Source: Flavobacteriaceae bacterium UJ101 (GTDB taxonomy: Bacteria > Bacteroidota > Bacteroidia > Flavobacteriales > UJ101). From it: a stretch of 64,000 bases of DNA. The stretch spans positions 1,002,501-1,066,500 of the forward strand of contig CP016269.1 of NCBI GenBank assembly GCA_001880285.1, given 5' to 3'. The notes under the pieces are model-generated. The model was not told the origin of the DNA and did not search any database. It saw only the letters and a list, made by a program, of their open reading frames with translations. Both the position numbers and the translations under genes were made by a program. Below, in pieces: positions 39,649 to 48,287 of this stretch. The first letter of the stretch is position 1. Every line of letters begins with the position of its first letter.

Positions 39649-42483
39649 TTGAAAGAACATTATCCTTATATCGTTTTTGTCTTTTTAGGTTTCTTTTTGT
39701 ATTCACAAGAGCCTTCTAATACTATAAAAATTAAAGCTAAACTCAATGTAGAAAAACGCTCAATCAAAGTTAACCAAACCGTTACTTTTCATAATCCAAC
39801 AGATCAAATGTTAGATAAAATCTATTTAACTATTTGGCTAAATGGACATCAATCTAAACATTCTAAACTAACAAAATCTAGACTTGAAAAACGTAAAACA
39901 AAACTCTATTTTCAAAAAAATAAAGAACGCGGTGGCATCTATGATTTAGAAGTTTCGGAAGCATATCAATTCATCGATTATGATATCATTGAAATATTTC
40001 CTCAGAAACCTCTAGCTCCACATGATTCATTAAAAATAGTACTTGATTTTAGAGCTAAAATACCTGATTACGATATTACCCGATATGGAAATCAGGGAGA
40101 TTATTTTCATCTTAAAAATTGGTTTTTTACTATACCAGCATTTGAAAACAACAAGCAAATAACCTATTCAAGCAAAGATTTTGATGATGAATTTAATAGT
40201 TTCACAGATTATTCTATTTATCTACAATATCCTTTCTATTTGCAATCCATCTCAAACTTAAAAATAAAAGATGATTATTATTTTATTGGGAAAAACATAA
40301 CCAATGCTGAAATTCTTCTAAAAAATAAAGTTTCCAATAAATATCATCATGATTTTTATTCTCAAAATCTGAAAAAAAAGAATGGAACTCATCTACTCAT
40401 TGAATCTGAAGCCCCTATAAACCAAGAATTAGCACAAAAACAACTCGATTTCTTAGAAAACCATTTAGGAGACTCCCCTAAAGATAAATTATTGTTAACC
40501 AAACGAAATCAACATAAAAATTCATTTGTGGGGATTGATGATATTAAAGGTTTTGGAGTAAACATTACATTATTTCCAAAAGAAGTTCAAAACGAATTGA
40601 ATTTATTTAATCAATTTTCCAATCAATTTATTGAAAACAAGGTTTTACTTAACAAAAGAAAAGATCATTGGATTTTAAATGGTACCGAAATATATATGCA
40701 ATTAAAATATTTGCAAACCTATTTTCCTAATCTAAAATTACTTGGTGATGCTCCAGAAAACTTTAAAGTACTCTGGACAAAACCTTTAAAAGCATTTCAT
40801 GTCTCAAAGCTTAATTTACAAGATCGATATAATCTGATGAATTTATTCATCATCAGGAAAAATGTTGACCAAAAAATCACCACTCCTTTGGATTCTCTTA
40901 GAAACCTTAACCATTCTATTATTAGTGGAGTTCAAACTGGAATGGGGTTTAATTACCTCAATGATTATACTGAAAATCAATTTGATAAAGGACTCAAAAC
41001 ATTTTTCACTCAATACAATAATCAATATGCTACAGCTAAAGATTTTGAAAATAGTATAAAATCTAATAGTACATCAAATAATATTGATTGGTTTTTTGAT
41101 GAATATTTAAATTCTAGAAAACCTTATGATTTCCAGTTAAAAAAATTTAAAAAAATTCATGATGATTCTATCAAATTGACGGTTAAGAATAAATACAATT
41201 CAAAAGGCCCATTTAAGATTTCAGCCTATAAAAATGATACTGTTATGTTTGAGAAATGGTTTGAATCACATGATGGGAAGCAATCTTATTTTATTCCAAA
41301 TCATGATTATACTCGTATTGAAATTAATGATCATCATATTGTTCCTGAAATAAACGATTTGAATAATCATATTAACACAAAAGGGTTATTTAAAAACAAA
41401 AAGACTCCTCAACTAAAATTTTTGATGGATGTTCAAAATCCAGAATATGCTCAACTTTTTTATCAACCTATATTAAATTGGAATAATTATGATGGGCTTC
41501 TATTAGGATTACGCTTATACAATTCAACCTTAATCAACAAACGTTTTCATTTTGCTTTTGCTCCTCAATATAGTTTTGAAACCAATACATTAACAGGAAG
41601 TGCAAAAGGAAATTATTCTATTTATCCTCGAAAATCCTCTAGTATATTTGAACGAATTCGCTTTGGAGGTGGTATTGCATATTATCACTATGACCAAGAT
41701 TTATCCTACTTTCAAATGAGTCCTAGTATCTCTTTTAAATTTAAGAGAAGATACCAACGAGCCGAAATTAATAATACTTTGAGTTTTAGGTTAAATTATT
41801 TAGATAAAGAAACTCCTTTAAATATACCCGTTAATAATGATGAATATCAATACACTATATTCAATCCTATCTTTAGACATAGTAACAACCACAAAATAAA
41901 TGAGTTTTCTTATTTTGCAAGTTTACATCAAAATAAGACTTTTGGGAAACTTTTTGGAGAAGTTTATTATCGTAAACGATTCGCACCAAGAAAAGTCTTA
42001 GGAGCAAGACTTTTTGGAGGTTATTTTTACTTTAATGATACGGAAAGTAATTATTTCGATTTCGGTCTTGATCGAGTAAATGATTATATGTTTGATTATC
42101 AATTATACGGTAGATCAGAAACAACTGGTTTACTGAGTCAAGAATATGTTTTAGCCGAAGGAGGTTTCAAATCTGCTTTTGGGGAGAAAGCGAATCAATG
42201 GATGATCACTTCTAATTTAGAAGCCGATGTTTGGTGGCGATTTTCTCTTTATGGAGATCTTGGTTTTTTTAAAAATAAATACGAATCAACTCAATTTCGT
42301 TATGATACAGGATTTCGATTAAAATTAATTCCTGATTTTCTAGAGTTTTACTTTCCAATTCAATCTAGTCTAGGTTTTGAACCTTCTTTAGAAGATGAGA
42401 AAAATTATTTTGAGCGAATTCGCTTTGTCTTCAAACCTAATTTTGGTAAAGCCATTAGTTACTTAAGACGAGGATGGTATTAA
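39649..42483 (+). CDS. M1-peptidase-like protein without zinc ligands, fused to an outer-membrane barrel
   Basis: This 944-residue exported protein starts at TTG with a signal peptide ending LYSQ. Residues about 20-230 form the beta-saddle of M1 aminopeptidases (TIKIKAKLNVEKRSIKVNQT, IYLTIWLNGH). Residues about 230-500 correspond to the gluzincin region. Where active M1 enzymes have HELxH and a later WLNEG, this one reads NQFSN (about 320) and WILNG (about 340). Both His, the catalytic Glu and the third ligand are therefore all replaced. From about residue 610 the sequence is a transmembrane beta-barrel (YDGLLLGLRLYNSTL, RFHFAFAPQYSFE) ending in an aromatic residue (RRGWY). It lies eight bases after the LOG gene. 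Confidence 0.75.
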   Translation: MKEHYPYIVFVFLGFFLYSQEPSNTIKIKAKLNVEKRSIKVNQTVTFHNPTDQMLDKIYLTIWLNGHQSKHSKLTKSRLEKRKTKLYFQKNKERGGIYDLEVSEAYQFIDYDIIEIFPQKPLAPHDSLKIVLDFRAKIPDYDITRYGNQGDYFHLKNWFFTIPAFENNKQITYSSKDFDDEFNSFTDYSIYLQYPFYLQSISNLKIKDDYYFIGKNITNAEILLKNKVSNKYHHDFYSQNLKKKNGTHLLIESEAPINQELAQKQLDFLENHLGDSPKDKLLLTKRNQHKNSFVGIDDIKGFGVNITLFPKEVQNELNLFNQFSNQFIENKVLLNKRKDHWILNGTEIYMQLKYLQTYFPNLKLLGDAPENFKVLWTKPLKAFHVSKLNLQDRYNLMNLFIIRKNVDQKITTPLDSLRNLNHSIISGVQTGMGFNYLNDYTENQFDKGLKTFFTQYNNQYATAKDFENSIKSNSTSNNIDWFFDEYLNSRKPYDFQLKKFKKIHDDSIKLTVKNKYNSKGPFKISAYKNDTVMFEKWFESHDGKQSYFIPNHDYTRIEINDHHIVPEINDLNNHINTKGLFKNKKTPQLKFLMDVQNPEYAQLFYQPILNWNNYDGLLLGLRLYNSTLINKRFHFAFAPQYSFETNTLTGSAKGNYSIYPRKSSSIFERIRFGGGIAYYHYDQDLSYFQMSPSISFKFKRRYQRAEINNTLSFRLNYLDKETPLNIPVNNDEYQYTIFNPIFRHSNNHKINEFSYFASLHQNKTFGKLFGEVYYRKRFAPRKVLGARLFGGYFYFNDTESNYFDFGLDRVNDYMFDYQLYGRSETTGLLSQEYVLAEGGFKSAFGEKANQWMITSNLEADVWWRFSLYGDLGFFKNKYESTQFRYDTGFRLKLIPDFLEFYFPIQSSLGFEPSLEDEKNYFERIRFVFKPNFGKAISYLRRGWY

Positions 42484-42490
42484 ATAAAAC

Positions 42491-43288
42491 TTAAACTACT
42501 TTTACAGAAAATGCTTTTACTTTCATATCTGCATTATTATATTCTATCTCATTTTTTGTTCCAAATTCTAAAACATCAAATCCTGCATATTTACAAATAG
42601 CATGTCCAGCAGCAAGATCCCATTCTTTTAATGAAAATAAACGTGTATATTCAGAAGCCTTCCCTTCTGCAAAATAACCTAGTTTTAGACATGACCCTAA
42701 AGCATGTTCTTTAAAATTAGGATGTTTTTTTTGAACTTCTGCTACATAAGCTTTAGTTAACTTATCATAAAAAGAAACACTAGTTAAAAAGATATAATTC
42801 TGTAAAACTTCTTTTTGTAAAGGCAAGCGTAGAGATTTCGAAAGATACTTTTCTAATTTATTTTCTTTTTGAGGATTTAGAAGTAAAAAAGACCCTGTTT
42901 CTTCAGAAGCAAAATATAGTTTTTGTAAGGCAGGAGCGTATAATACTCCCAAAATAGGCTTCCTTTTATGAATAAGGGCTATACATATACAAAATTCATC
43001 TGTTTTATTAATAAATTCTTTAGTACCATCTATAGGATCGATAAGCCAATAGGTTTCCCATTGTGTTCGTTCTTCTTTTGAAAAATGATGCCCTTCTTCG
43101 CTTAAAACAGGAAAACCAGTCTTTTGTAAGACTGGTTCTATAATTTGATGAGCTCTTAAATCAGCTTCTGTAACAGGAGATTGATCTTTTTTTATTGTTA
43201 TTTCAAAATCCTGATTATAAATAGTTAAAATTTCTTTTCCTGCTTCTAGAACAGTTTGAATAGTATTGAAAAGAAATTTTTTAACCAT
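42491..43288 (-). CDS. cysQ: 3'(2'),5'-bisphosphate nucleotidase CysQ
   Basis: This inositol-phosphatase-fold enzyme removes the 3'-phosphate from PAP, a product of sulfate assimilation and other sulfotransfer. It has 265 residues from the ATG at 43286-43288 (MVKKFLFNTIQTV). The metal site is WLIDPIDGTKEF, an earlier Glu lies in VLSEEGHHF, and EWDLAAGHAI is the C-terminal metal/phosphate motif. The chosen start leaves four bases to the deoC stop; a longer start would overlap deoC. It is the last gene of the long minus-strand run that begins with the cbb3 genes. Confidence 0.9.
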   Translation of the reverse strand: MVKKFLFNTIQTVLEAGKEILTIYNQDFEITIKKDQSPVTEADLRAHQIIEPVLQKTGFPVLSEEGHHFSKEERTQWETYWLIDPIDGTKEFINKTDEFCICIALIHKRKPILGVLYAPALQKLYFASEETGSFLLLNPQKENKLEKYLSKSLRLPLQKEVLQNYIFLTSVSFYDKLTKAYVAEVQKKHPNFKEHALGSCLKLGYFAEGKASEYTRLFSLKEWDLAAGHAICKYAGFDVLEFGTKNEIEYNNADMKVKAFSVKVV

Positions 43289-43292
43289 AATT

Positions 43293-44036
43293 TTAATAAT
43301 TACTTTCAGATTCAACACCCTGAGTTAAAGAAAGTGCTGAAGAGGTACCAATGCGTGTAACACCTAATTCAATCATTTTCTTTGCATCGTCAGCGGTACG
43401 TACTCCTCCAGCTGCCTTAATAGGAAGAGGTCCTGAATTATCTTTCATAATTTGAATTCCTTCAAAAGTTGCACCTGCTGGCTTCCCATTTTCAGTTGGA
43501 TAAAACCCTGTTGAAGATTTTACAAAAACCTTTTCAGCATCTTTATTTCCAAAATTGGAAATTACTACATTTCGAATTAATGAAGTAATAGAGGCGATTT
43601 GTTCATCTTTTAAAGCTGCAATTTCAATAATCCATTTGGCAACTTTACCATTTTCTAAACAGATTTTAGTTCCTTGGTATATTTCGTCTTTAACTGTAAT
43701 TAAATCTTCTTTTTTAAATGCTTCATAATTAATGACAAAATCGAGTTCGTCAGCTCCATCATCAATAGCTTTTTGAGCTTCCTTTAATTTATTTGCAATA
43801 GAATCTGTCCCTTCATGAAAACCAATAACGGTTCCTACTAAAACATTGGATTCTGAGGTATCAATCATCTCACGACCTAATTTTACAAATTCAGGACGTA
43901 TCATGATTAATTTAAAATTATGTTCAATTGCTTCTTTAGTTAGTTCTTCTACTTTTTGTTGTGTTTGTGCTTGTGTTAGATTTGCCTGCTTAGGTGTTTT
44001 TAAATAAGTCGAATCTAAAAATTCGTTTAATTTCAT
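43293..44036 (-). CDS. deoC: Deoxyribose-phosphate aldolase
   Basis: This class I aldolase splits 2-deoxyribose 5-phosphate into glyceraldehyde 3-phosphate and acetaldehyde in deoxynucleoside catabolism. It has 247 residues. The Schiff-base lysine is in VFVKSSTGFYP, the second lysine is in PIKAAGGVRTADDA, and ELDFVINY carries the catalytic Asp. ILVGTVIGFHEG fits the substrate strand. It follows the Lrp-type regulator by three bases and precedes cysQ by four, so the three are co-transcribed. Confidence 0.93.
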   Translation of the reverse strand: MKLNEFLDSTYLKTPKQANLTQAQTQQKVEELTKEAIEHNFKLIMIRPEFVKLGREMIDTSESNVLVGTVIGFHEGTDSIANKLKEAQKAIDDGADELDFVINYEAFKKEDLITVKDEIYQGTKICLENGKVAKWIIEIAALKDEQIASITSLIRNVVISNFGNKDAEKVFVKSSTGFYPTENGKPAGATFEGIQIMKDNSGPLPIKAAGGVRTADDAKKMIELGVTRIGTSSALSLTQGVESESNY

Positions 44037-44039
44037 TTC

Positions 44040-44513
44040 CTAAAATTTTAATTGTCTATTAATTTTCTGATCTAATGATATAATGGTTTCTGTTCGAATA
44101 ATTCCTTTTATACTTTGTATAGAACCATTCAAAACATTCATTAAATGATTATTGTCTTTACATAAAACTTTTGCAAAGATAGCATAATTTCCGGTAGTAT
44201 AATGTGCTTCGATCACTTCTGAAATGTCTTTTATCGATGAAATGACATTAGCATAGCTACTCGATTTATCTAAATAAATTCCAATAAAAGCAATAGTTGA
44301 ATAACCTACTACATTGGGATTGAATTCCATACGACTTCCCGTTATCAATCCTGATTCTTCTAATTTTCTAATTCTTTGATGAATCGCAGTGGGAGAAACC
44401 CCTACAATTTTTGCTATCTGGGCAATGGATTGACGTGCATTATCTGATAAATTATTTAAAATAATTTTATCGATTCCATCTAATACGATTGTATGTTGAT
44501 CTTTATATTTCAT
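44040..44513 (-). CDS. Lrp/AsnC-family transcriptional regulator
   Basis: This 157-residue feast/famine regulator has an N-terminal helix-turn-helix (ILNNLSDNARQSIAQIAKIVGVSPTAIHQRIRKLEESGLI) and a C-terminal RAM domain. GYSTIAFIGIYLDKSS begins the RAM domain, and VIEAHYTTGNYAIFAKV is the effector region. The ATG at 44511-44513 is chosen; an upstream TTG would overlap the preceding gene by ten bases. It sits between cbb3 assembly genes and deoC-cysQ with almost no gaps. Whether it controls them is unknown. Confidence 0.88.
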   Translation of the reverse strand: MKYKDQHTIVLDGIDKIILNNLSDNARQSIAQIAKIVGVSPTAIHQRIRKLEESGLITGSRMEFNPNVVGYSTIAFIGIYLDKSSSYANVISSIKDISEVIEAHYTTGNYAIFAKVLCKDNNHLMNVLNGSIQSIKGIIRTETIISLDQKINRQLKF

Positions 44514-44515
44514 AT

Positions 44516-45214
44516 TTAATGACAACTTTGTCCATTTGAAAGAGCTGGAGAAATAAAGGGAATTCCTAAGTTTAATCCTCTCAATATAAATAAAACGCCT
44601 ACAAAAATTACGATAAAAGGTATGATACGTTCTATTTTATGTCTCCAATTCATACCTGCATAATTCCCTACTAAAACAGCAAAAAACATTAATGGAATGG
44701 TTCCCAAGCCAAATAATAACATAAAAATAGCAGAATTTAAAATGCTTCCTGCTACTATTGATGCTGTTAAAGCTGTATAAACCATACCGCAAGGTAATAA
44801 TCCATTTAATAAACCTATTGTTATAAAGCTCGAATAATTGGATCTTTTGATATAATGTGAAAGTTTAACTTTTAATTTTGCTACTAATATATTAATTGGA
44901 GTAAAAAAGCTTATTTTTTGAACTTTATTCAATGAAAAAACAACTGAAAGGATTAATAAGATACCTGTAATAATACTAATCTTACCTTGTAATCCAAGAA
45001 TATTAAAGCTTTTCCCTATGAACCCAGCAAAGATTCCTAATGTAAAATAGGTAATGACACGCCCTATTTGATATAATAGATTTTGAATAAGTAATTTATT
45101 CTTATAGCGTTTATCTATAGATAATGTGAAGGCAATAGGTCCACACATACCTAAACAGTGTAAACTCCCCCCCAATCCTAATAATAAGGCTGATGTTATG
45201 ATACTTATTTCCAT
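44516..45214 (-). CDS. TauE/SafE-like membrane protein of the cbb3 oxidase assembly type (COG2836)
   Basis: This 232-residue inner-membrane protein has about six helices and the duplicated signatures GLGGSLHCLGMCGPIAF (residues about 13-29) and GLLNGLLPCGMVYTAL (about 135). The paired Cys/His and Pro-Cys motifs resemble those of copper-delivery or DsbD-like transmembrane proteins. COG2836 proteins are regularly encoded with cbb3 oxidase, where a role in copper loading is assumed. The C-terminus GQSCH adds another possible metal ligand. The start overlaps the ccoH gene by ten bases. Confidence 0.82.
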   Translation of the reverse strand: MEISIITSALLLGLGGSLHCLGMCGPIAFTLSIDKRYKNKLLIQNLLYQIGRVITYFTLGIFAGFIGKSFNILGLQGKISIITGILLILSVVFSLNKVQKISFFTPINILVAKLKVKLSHYIKRSNYSSFITIGLLNGLLPCGMVYTALTASIVAGSILNSAIFMLLFGLGTIPLMFFAVLVGNYAGMNWRHKIERIIPFIVIFVGVLFILRGLNLGIPFISPALSNGQSCH

Positions 45215-45642
45215 TGGATATCTTGAACCGTTAAATAACTGTCTATTTTATTTTTCCATGAGACGGTAATTTTATATGTTCCAGAAGTTAAATCTTCTCG
45301 CGGAATGAGCATAAAATTTTCTCCAGAAAAGTTAATATCATATTTACGATCCTTTTTCGAATCAGAATAACGCATTAAAGAAATCACCCCTTCTGTATTT
45401 TCTTTTTTAAATTTAGAAGGAAAAATAACTTTCAACCCAAATTTATCACTTTCAAAACGAATTGGTTCCTTTAATTCTTTAGCATTTTTTGTTTGGCGAA
45501 GATCTTCCCGATTTGTAATATCTTTTTCATAATAATTCTCTTCTTCTATTTCACCAGGATTTGCAAAGATTACAATTGATGTAATAGTTATACAAAAAGC
45601 AGCTAAAATTAAACCTGCTCCAATGCCCCAATTTATTTTCAT
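45205..45642 (-). CDS. ccoH: FixH/CcoH-family cbb3 oxidase assembly protein
   Basis: This 145-residue protein has one N-terminal membrane anchor (INWGIGAGLILAAFCITITSIVIFA) and a periplasmic beta domain containing YYEKDITNREDLRQTKNA and FGLKVIFPSKF. It matches the FixH pattern in length and layout. CcoH is needed for stable assembly of the cbb3 complex. It lies nine bases after ccoG and overlaps the TauE-like gene by ten. Confidence 0.87.
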   Translation of the reverse strand: MKINWGIGAGLILAAFCITITSIVIFANPGEIEEENYYEKDITNREDLRQTKNAKELKEPIRFESDKFGLKVIFPSKFKKENTEGVISLMRYSDSKKDRKYDINFSGENFMLIPREDLTSGTYKITVSWKNKIDSYLTVQDIQWK

Positions 45643-45651
45643 ATTACTTTT

Positions 45652-47088
45652 TTAAGGTTTGTTATATTTAACTGTTTTTGTATCGATTAATTCGTTAGTA
45701 GTCTTATTATAAACTTCTATCTTCAATTCTTTTGCACCTAATAGGCGTGACTGTCGAATAGAGGCCTTAAACCTTCCTTTAATTGTTTCTTGAGGAATCA
45801 ATTCTACAATTTCATCATCATCGTTCATAACATTAATTCCACCTCTTGGTTCTACTAATTTAAATTTCAATTGTGCCGAATCGGCTGTTTTATTAGTGAC
45901 AACAAATTCATATGTATTGATAATTAAATTTCCTTTTGTTTCATAAGCTTTAGTGTTGCCACGCTGATGGAAAATTTTAACTTCATAACTACTTCTCATA
46001 AAAAGTAAGCTAGTTAATAGTCCAGTTAACATCACAAGTAAAACCGTATAAGCTTTAGATCTAAAAGTAAAACGAGGTTTGGTTTCATTTTTAATACTAA
46101 ATTCAGATGCATATCGAATCAGTCCTGTTTCAAAACCTACTTTCTCCATTACTTCATCACAGGCATCCATACAAGCAGTACAGTTTACACATTCCAATTG
46201 CGTTCCATTACGAATATCAATTCCTGTCGGACACACAACAACACATTGATTACAGTCAATACAATCTCCAATTCCTTCTGCTTTTCGGTCTACTGTTTTT
46301 CTAAATTTCGCACGTCCTTTAGTTCCTTCTCCTCTTTTGTAATCATAGGCTACTACAATGGTATCTTGATCAATTAAAACACTTTGTAATCTACCATATG
46401 GGCAAACCATCGTACAGGCTTGTTCTCTAAACCAAGCAAAAACAAAATAAAATATTCCAGTAAAAATGAGTAATCCAAAGAAAAGTTCAATATGTTCTAA
46501 AGGCCCCTCAGTAATATATTTTAAAACACGCTCCGTTCCAATAACATACATTAAGAATATATTGGCAATAATGAATGATATTAAAGCAAAAATAGACCAT
46601 TTCAAAGCTCTTTTCCATGTTTTTTCAGCATCCCATTCTTGGCGATCTAATTTCATTTGCTTGTTTCGATCACCTTCAATAGCATATTCAATTTTCCTAA
46701 AAACCATTTCCATAAAAATAGTTTGAGGACAAATCCACCCACAGAAAATACGTCCATAAACAACGGTAAAAAGTATGATAAACACTAAAGATGTAACCAT
46801 TCCTATCGCAAATAGGAAGAAATCTTGAGTGAAAAACATAAATCCAAAAATGGAGAATTTATTATCGATTATGTTAAGCATAAAAAATTGATTTTTTAAG
46901 CTGGGTATAATCAGATGTAAGAATGGGGTTATAAATAATATAAGCAGTAAAACATAACTCACATAAGTTCTATAATTAGTGTATTTACCTTTAGGCTTTC
47001 TAGGGTAAACCCAATTACGACTTCCTTCTGAGTCCATAGTAGAGACATGGTCTCTAAATGAATCTTCTTCAATGTGTTCTGGTTTCAT
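45652..47088 (-). CDS. ccoG: Cytochrome c oxidase accessory protein CcoG
   Basis: This 478-residue membrane iron-sulfur protein is involved in copper handling for cbb3 oxidase. It has four to five helices. CGWICPQTIF and CTMVCPYGRLQS occur between helices. A 2[4Fe-4S] ferredoxin domain follows with CIDCNQCVVVCPTG and CVNCTACMDACD. A last TM helix precedes a periplasmic Ig-like domain. It starts 35 bases after a terminator hairpin that separates it from ccoNQP, so it probably has its own promoter or depends on readthrough. Confidence 0.94.
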   Translation of the reverse strand: MKPEHIEEDSFRDHVSTMDSEGSRNWVYPRKPKGKYTNYRTYVSYVLLLILFITPFLHLIIPSLKNQFFMLNIIDNKFSIFGFMFFTQDFFLFAIGMVTSLVFIILFTVVYGRIFCGWICPQTIFMEMVFRKIEYAIEGDRNKQMKLDRQEWDAEKTWKRALKWSIFALISFIIANIFLMYVIGTERVLKYITEGPLEHIELFFGLLIFTGIFYFVFAWFREQACTMVCPYGRLQSVLIDQDTIVVAYDYKRGEGTKGRAKFRKTVDRKAEGIGDCIDCNQCVVVCPTGIDIRNGTQLECVNCTACMDACDEVMEKVGFETGLIRYASEFSIKNETKPRFTFRSKAYTVLLVMLTGLLTSLLFMRSSYEVKIFHQRGNTKAYETKGNLIINTYEFVVTNKTADSAQLKFKLVEPRGGINVMNDDDEIVELIPQETIKGRFKASIRQSRLLGAKELKIEVYNKTTNELIDTKTVKYNKP

Positions 47089-47123
47089 TTCTTTTGTTTG
47101 TCTTTATTAAGTAAAATTACAAA

Positions 47124-47150
47124 AAAAGCACTTCATGCAGAAGTGCTTTT
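47124..47150 (-). terminator. Terminator between ccoP and ccoG
   Basis: On the minus strand an 11-base perfect stem (AAAAGCACTTC / GAAGTGCTTTT) with a five-base loop is followed by seven T. It lies 72 bases after the ccoP stop and before ccoG. Confidence 0.78.
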
Positions 47151-47221
47151 AGAGTTTATTACTGTTAAAATTAAACGATTAATTTGTTCAAGCGTTCAAT
47201 CTTGTTTCTACTTTACATACT

Positions 47222-48088
47222 CTATTTAGCAGTATCTGCCCATGGAGCTAAAGTTCCTTCAGGAGATTTTGGTTTACTAGGTGGTTTTACACCTCTTAAA
47301 CTTTGTACATAAGCTGAAACTTGTTCGATTTCTTCTGGTGATAATTTTTGATCTTCACCCCATGCAACCATAGCTGTTCCATCTACACCTTTCCAGACAA
47401 CAGATGCGATATTGGTATATAAATCATCTGTAAATTGATTTTTCCAAAAATCATCTGTTAAATTTGGACCTGCTGCTCCGGCACCTCCTTTCATATGACA
47501 AGAAACACAGTTTCCTTCAAATAATGCTTGTCCTGCTGCAATCTTACCTTCATCTAAAACAGTTTCTGCAATGAATTGATCGTAAGTTGGTGGAACATAA
47601 TTTTTTTCAAAATCAGCTACAGCCGTTTCATACTCTACTGGTGGATTTGCAAAATCGGTAAAGACAACAAATACACTATAAATAGCCGCATACACCATTG
47701 TTACGTATAATATTCCTAACCACCATTTAGGTAAGTTATTATCTAATTCAGTAATCCCATCAAAACCATGATCAATAATCATTTCTTTTTCTTCTTGTTC
47801 CGATTGCTTTTGGAAAGCACTTTCGTATAATGATTGGAAGAATGATTTATCTTTTGTTTTTAATGCTTCTGCTCTTTCTTCTTCAGGTAGAACACTAATT
47901 TTGTAGTTTTCAATAACACGATCTAGTGCATCGATAATGAATAATAAAAGCGTCGCAATTGCCAAAGTTCCTATTAAATAAGTATTGGCTAGGTCAAACT
48001 CTTCTTTGTTATCTGAAACAAAATAAAATGCTCCAATAATTAATCCTAAAACAACTGGAATTAATATGTATAAAGGAATTCTTTTCAT
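47222..48088 (-). CDS. ccoP: cbb3 oxidase subunit III CcoP (single heme c)
   Basis: This 288-residue membrane-anchored c-type cytochrome has two N-terminal helices and a charged cytoplasmic loop. The FixP-type segment NNLPKWWLGILYVTMVYA follows, then a periplasmic cytochrome c domain with one heme site (CVSCH, about residue 193) and an axial Met in GTAMVAWG. Proteobacterial CcoP has two CxxCH sites; only one is visible here. It overlaps ccoQ by four bases and is followed by a terminator. Confidence 0.92.
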   Translation of the reverse strand: MKRIPLYILIPVVLGLIIGAFYFVSDNKEEFDLANTYLIGTLAIATLLLFIIDALDRVIENYKISVLPEEERAEALKTKDKSFFQSLYESAFQKQSEQEEKEMIIDHGFDGITELDNNLPKWWLGILYVTMVYAAIYSVFVVFTDFANPPVEYETAVADFEKNYVPPTYDQFIAETVLDEGKIAAGQALFEGNCVSCHMKGGAGAAGPNLTDDFWKNQFTDDLYTNIASVVWKGVDGTAMVAWGEDQKLSPEEIEQVSAYVQSLRGVKPPSKPKSPEGTLAPWADTAK

Positions 48089-48276
48089 AATTGTTCTTTT
48101 TTATTTTCGTCTTCTAAATCTAATGGTAGTTCACTCTCGTTTTTATAAAAACCTTTTGGTTTTGAAAAAACAGCGTATAATAATAATGAAAAGGTGATAA
48201 AAAATAATACTAATACGATGATTGATGTTATATCACCCCCACCTTCTACTAAATATCTTTGAACGTATTTTCCCAT
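48085..48276 (-). CDS. ccoQ: cbb3 oxidase subunit CcoQ
   Basis: This 63-residue single-helix membrane protein (ITSIIVLVLFFITFSLLLYAVF, then KPKGFYKNESELPLD) sits between the CcoNO fusion and CcoP. Size and position fit CcoQ, which stabilises the complex. It starts 11 bases after the CcoNO stop and overlaps ccoP by four. Confidence 0.85.
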   Translation of the reverse strand: MGKYVQRYLVEGGGDITSIIVLVLFFITFSLLLYAVFSKPKGFYKNESELPLDLEDENKKEQL

Positions 48277-48287
48277 TGTTATTAGAA

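Noticed and set aside
39322-39706. Antisense frames across the end of the LOG-family gene
   Set aside because: They have no signal or domain pattern, overlap a strongly conserved enzyme, and have composition typical of shadow frames.
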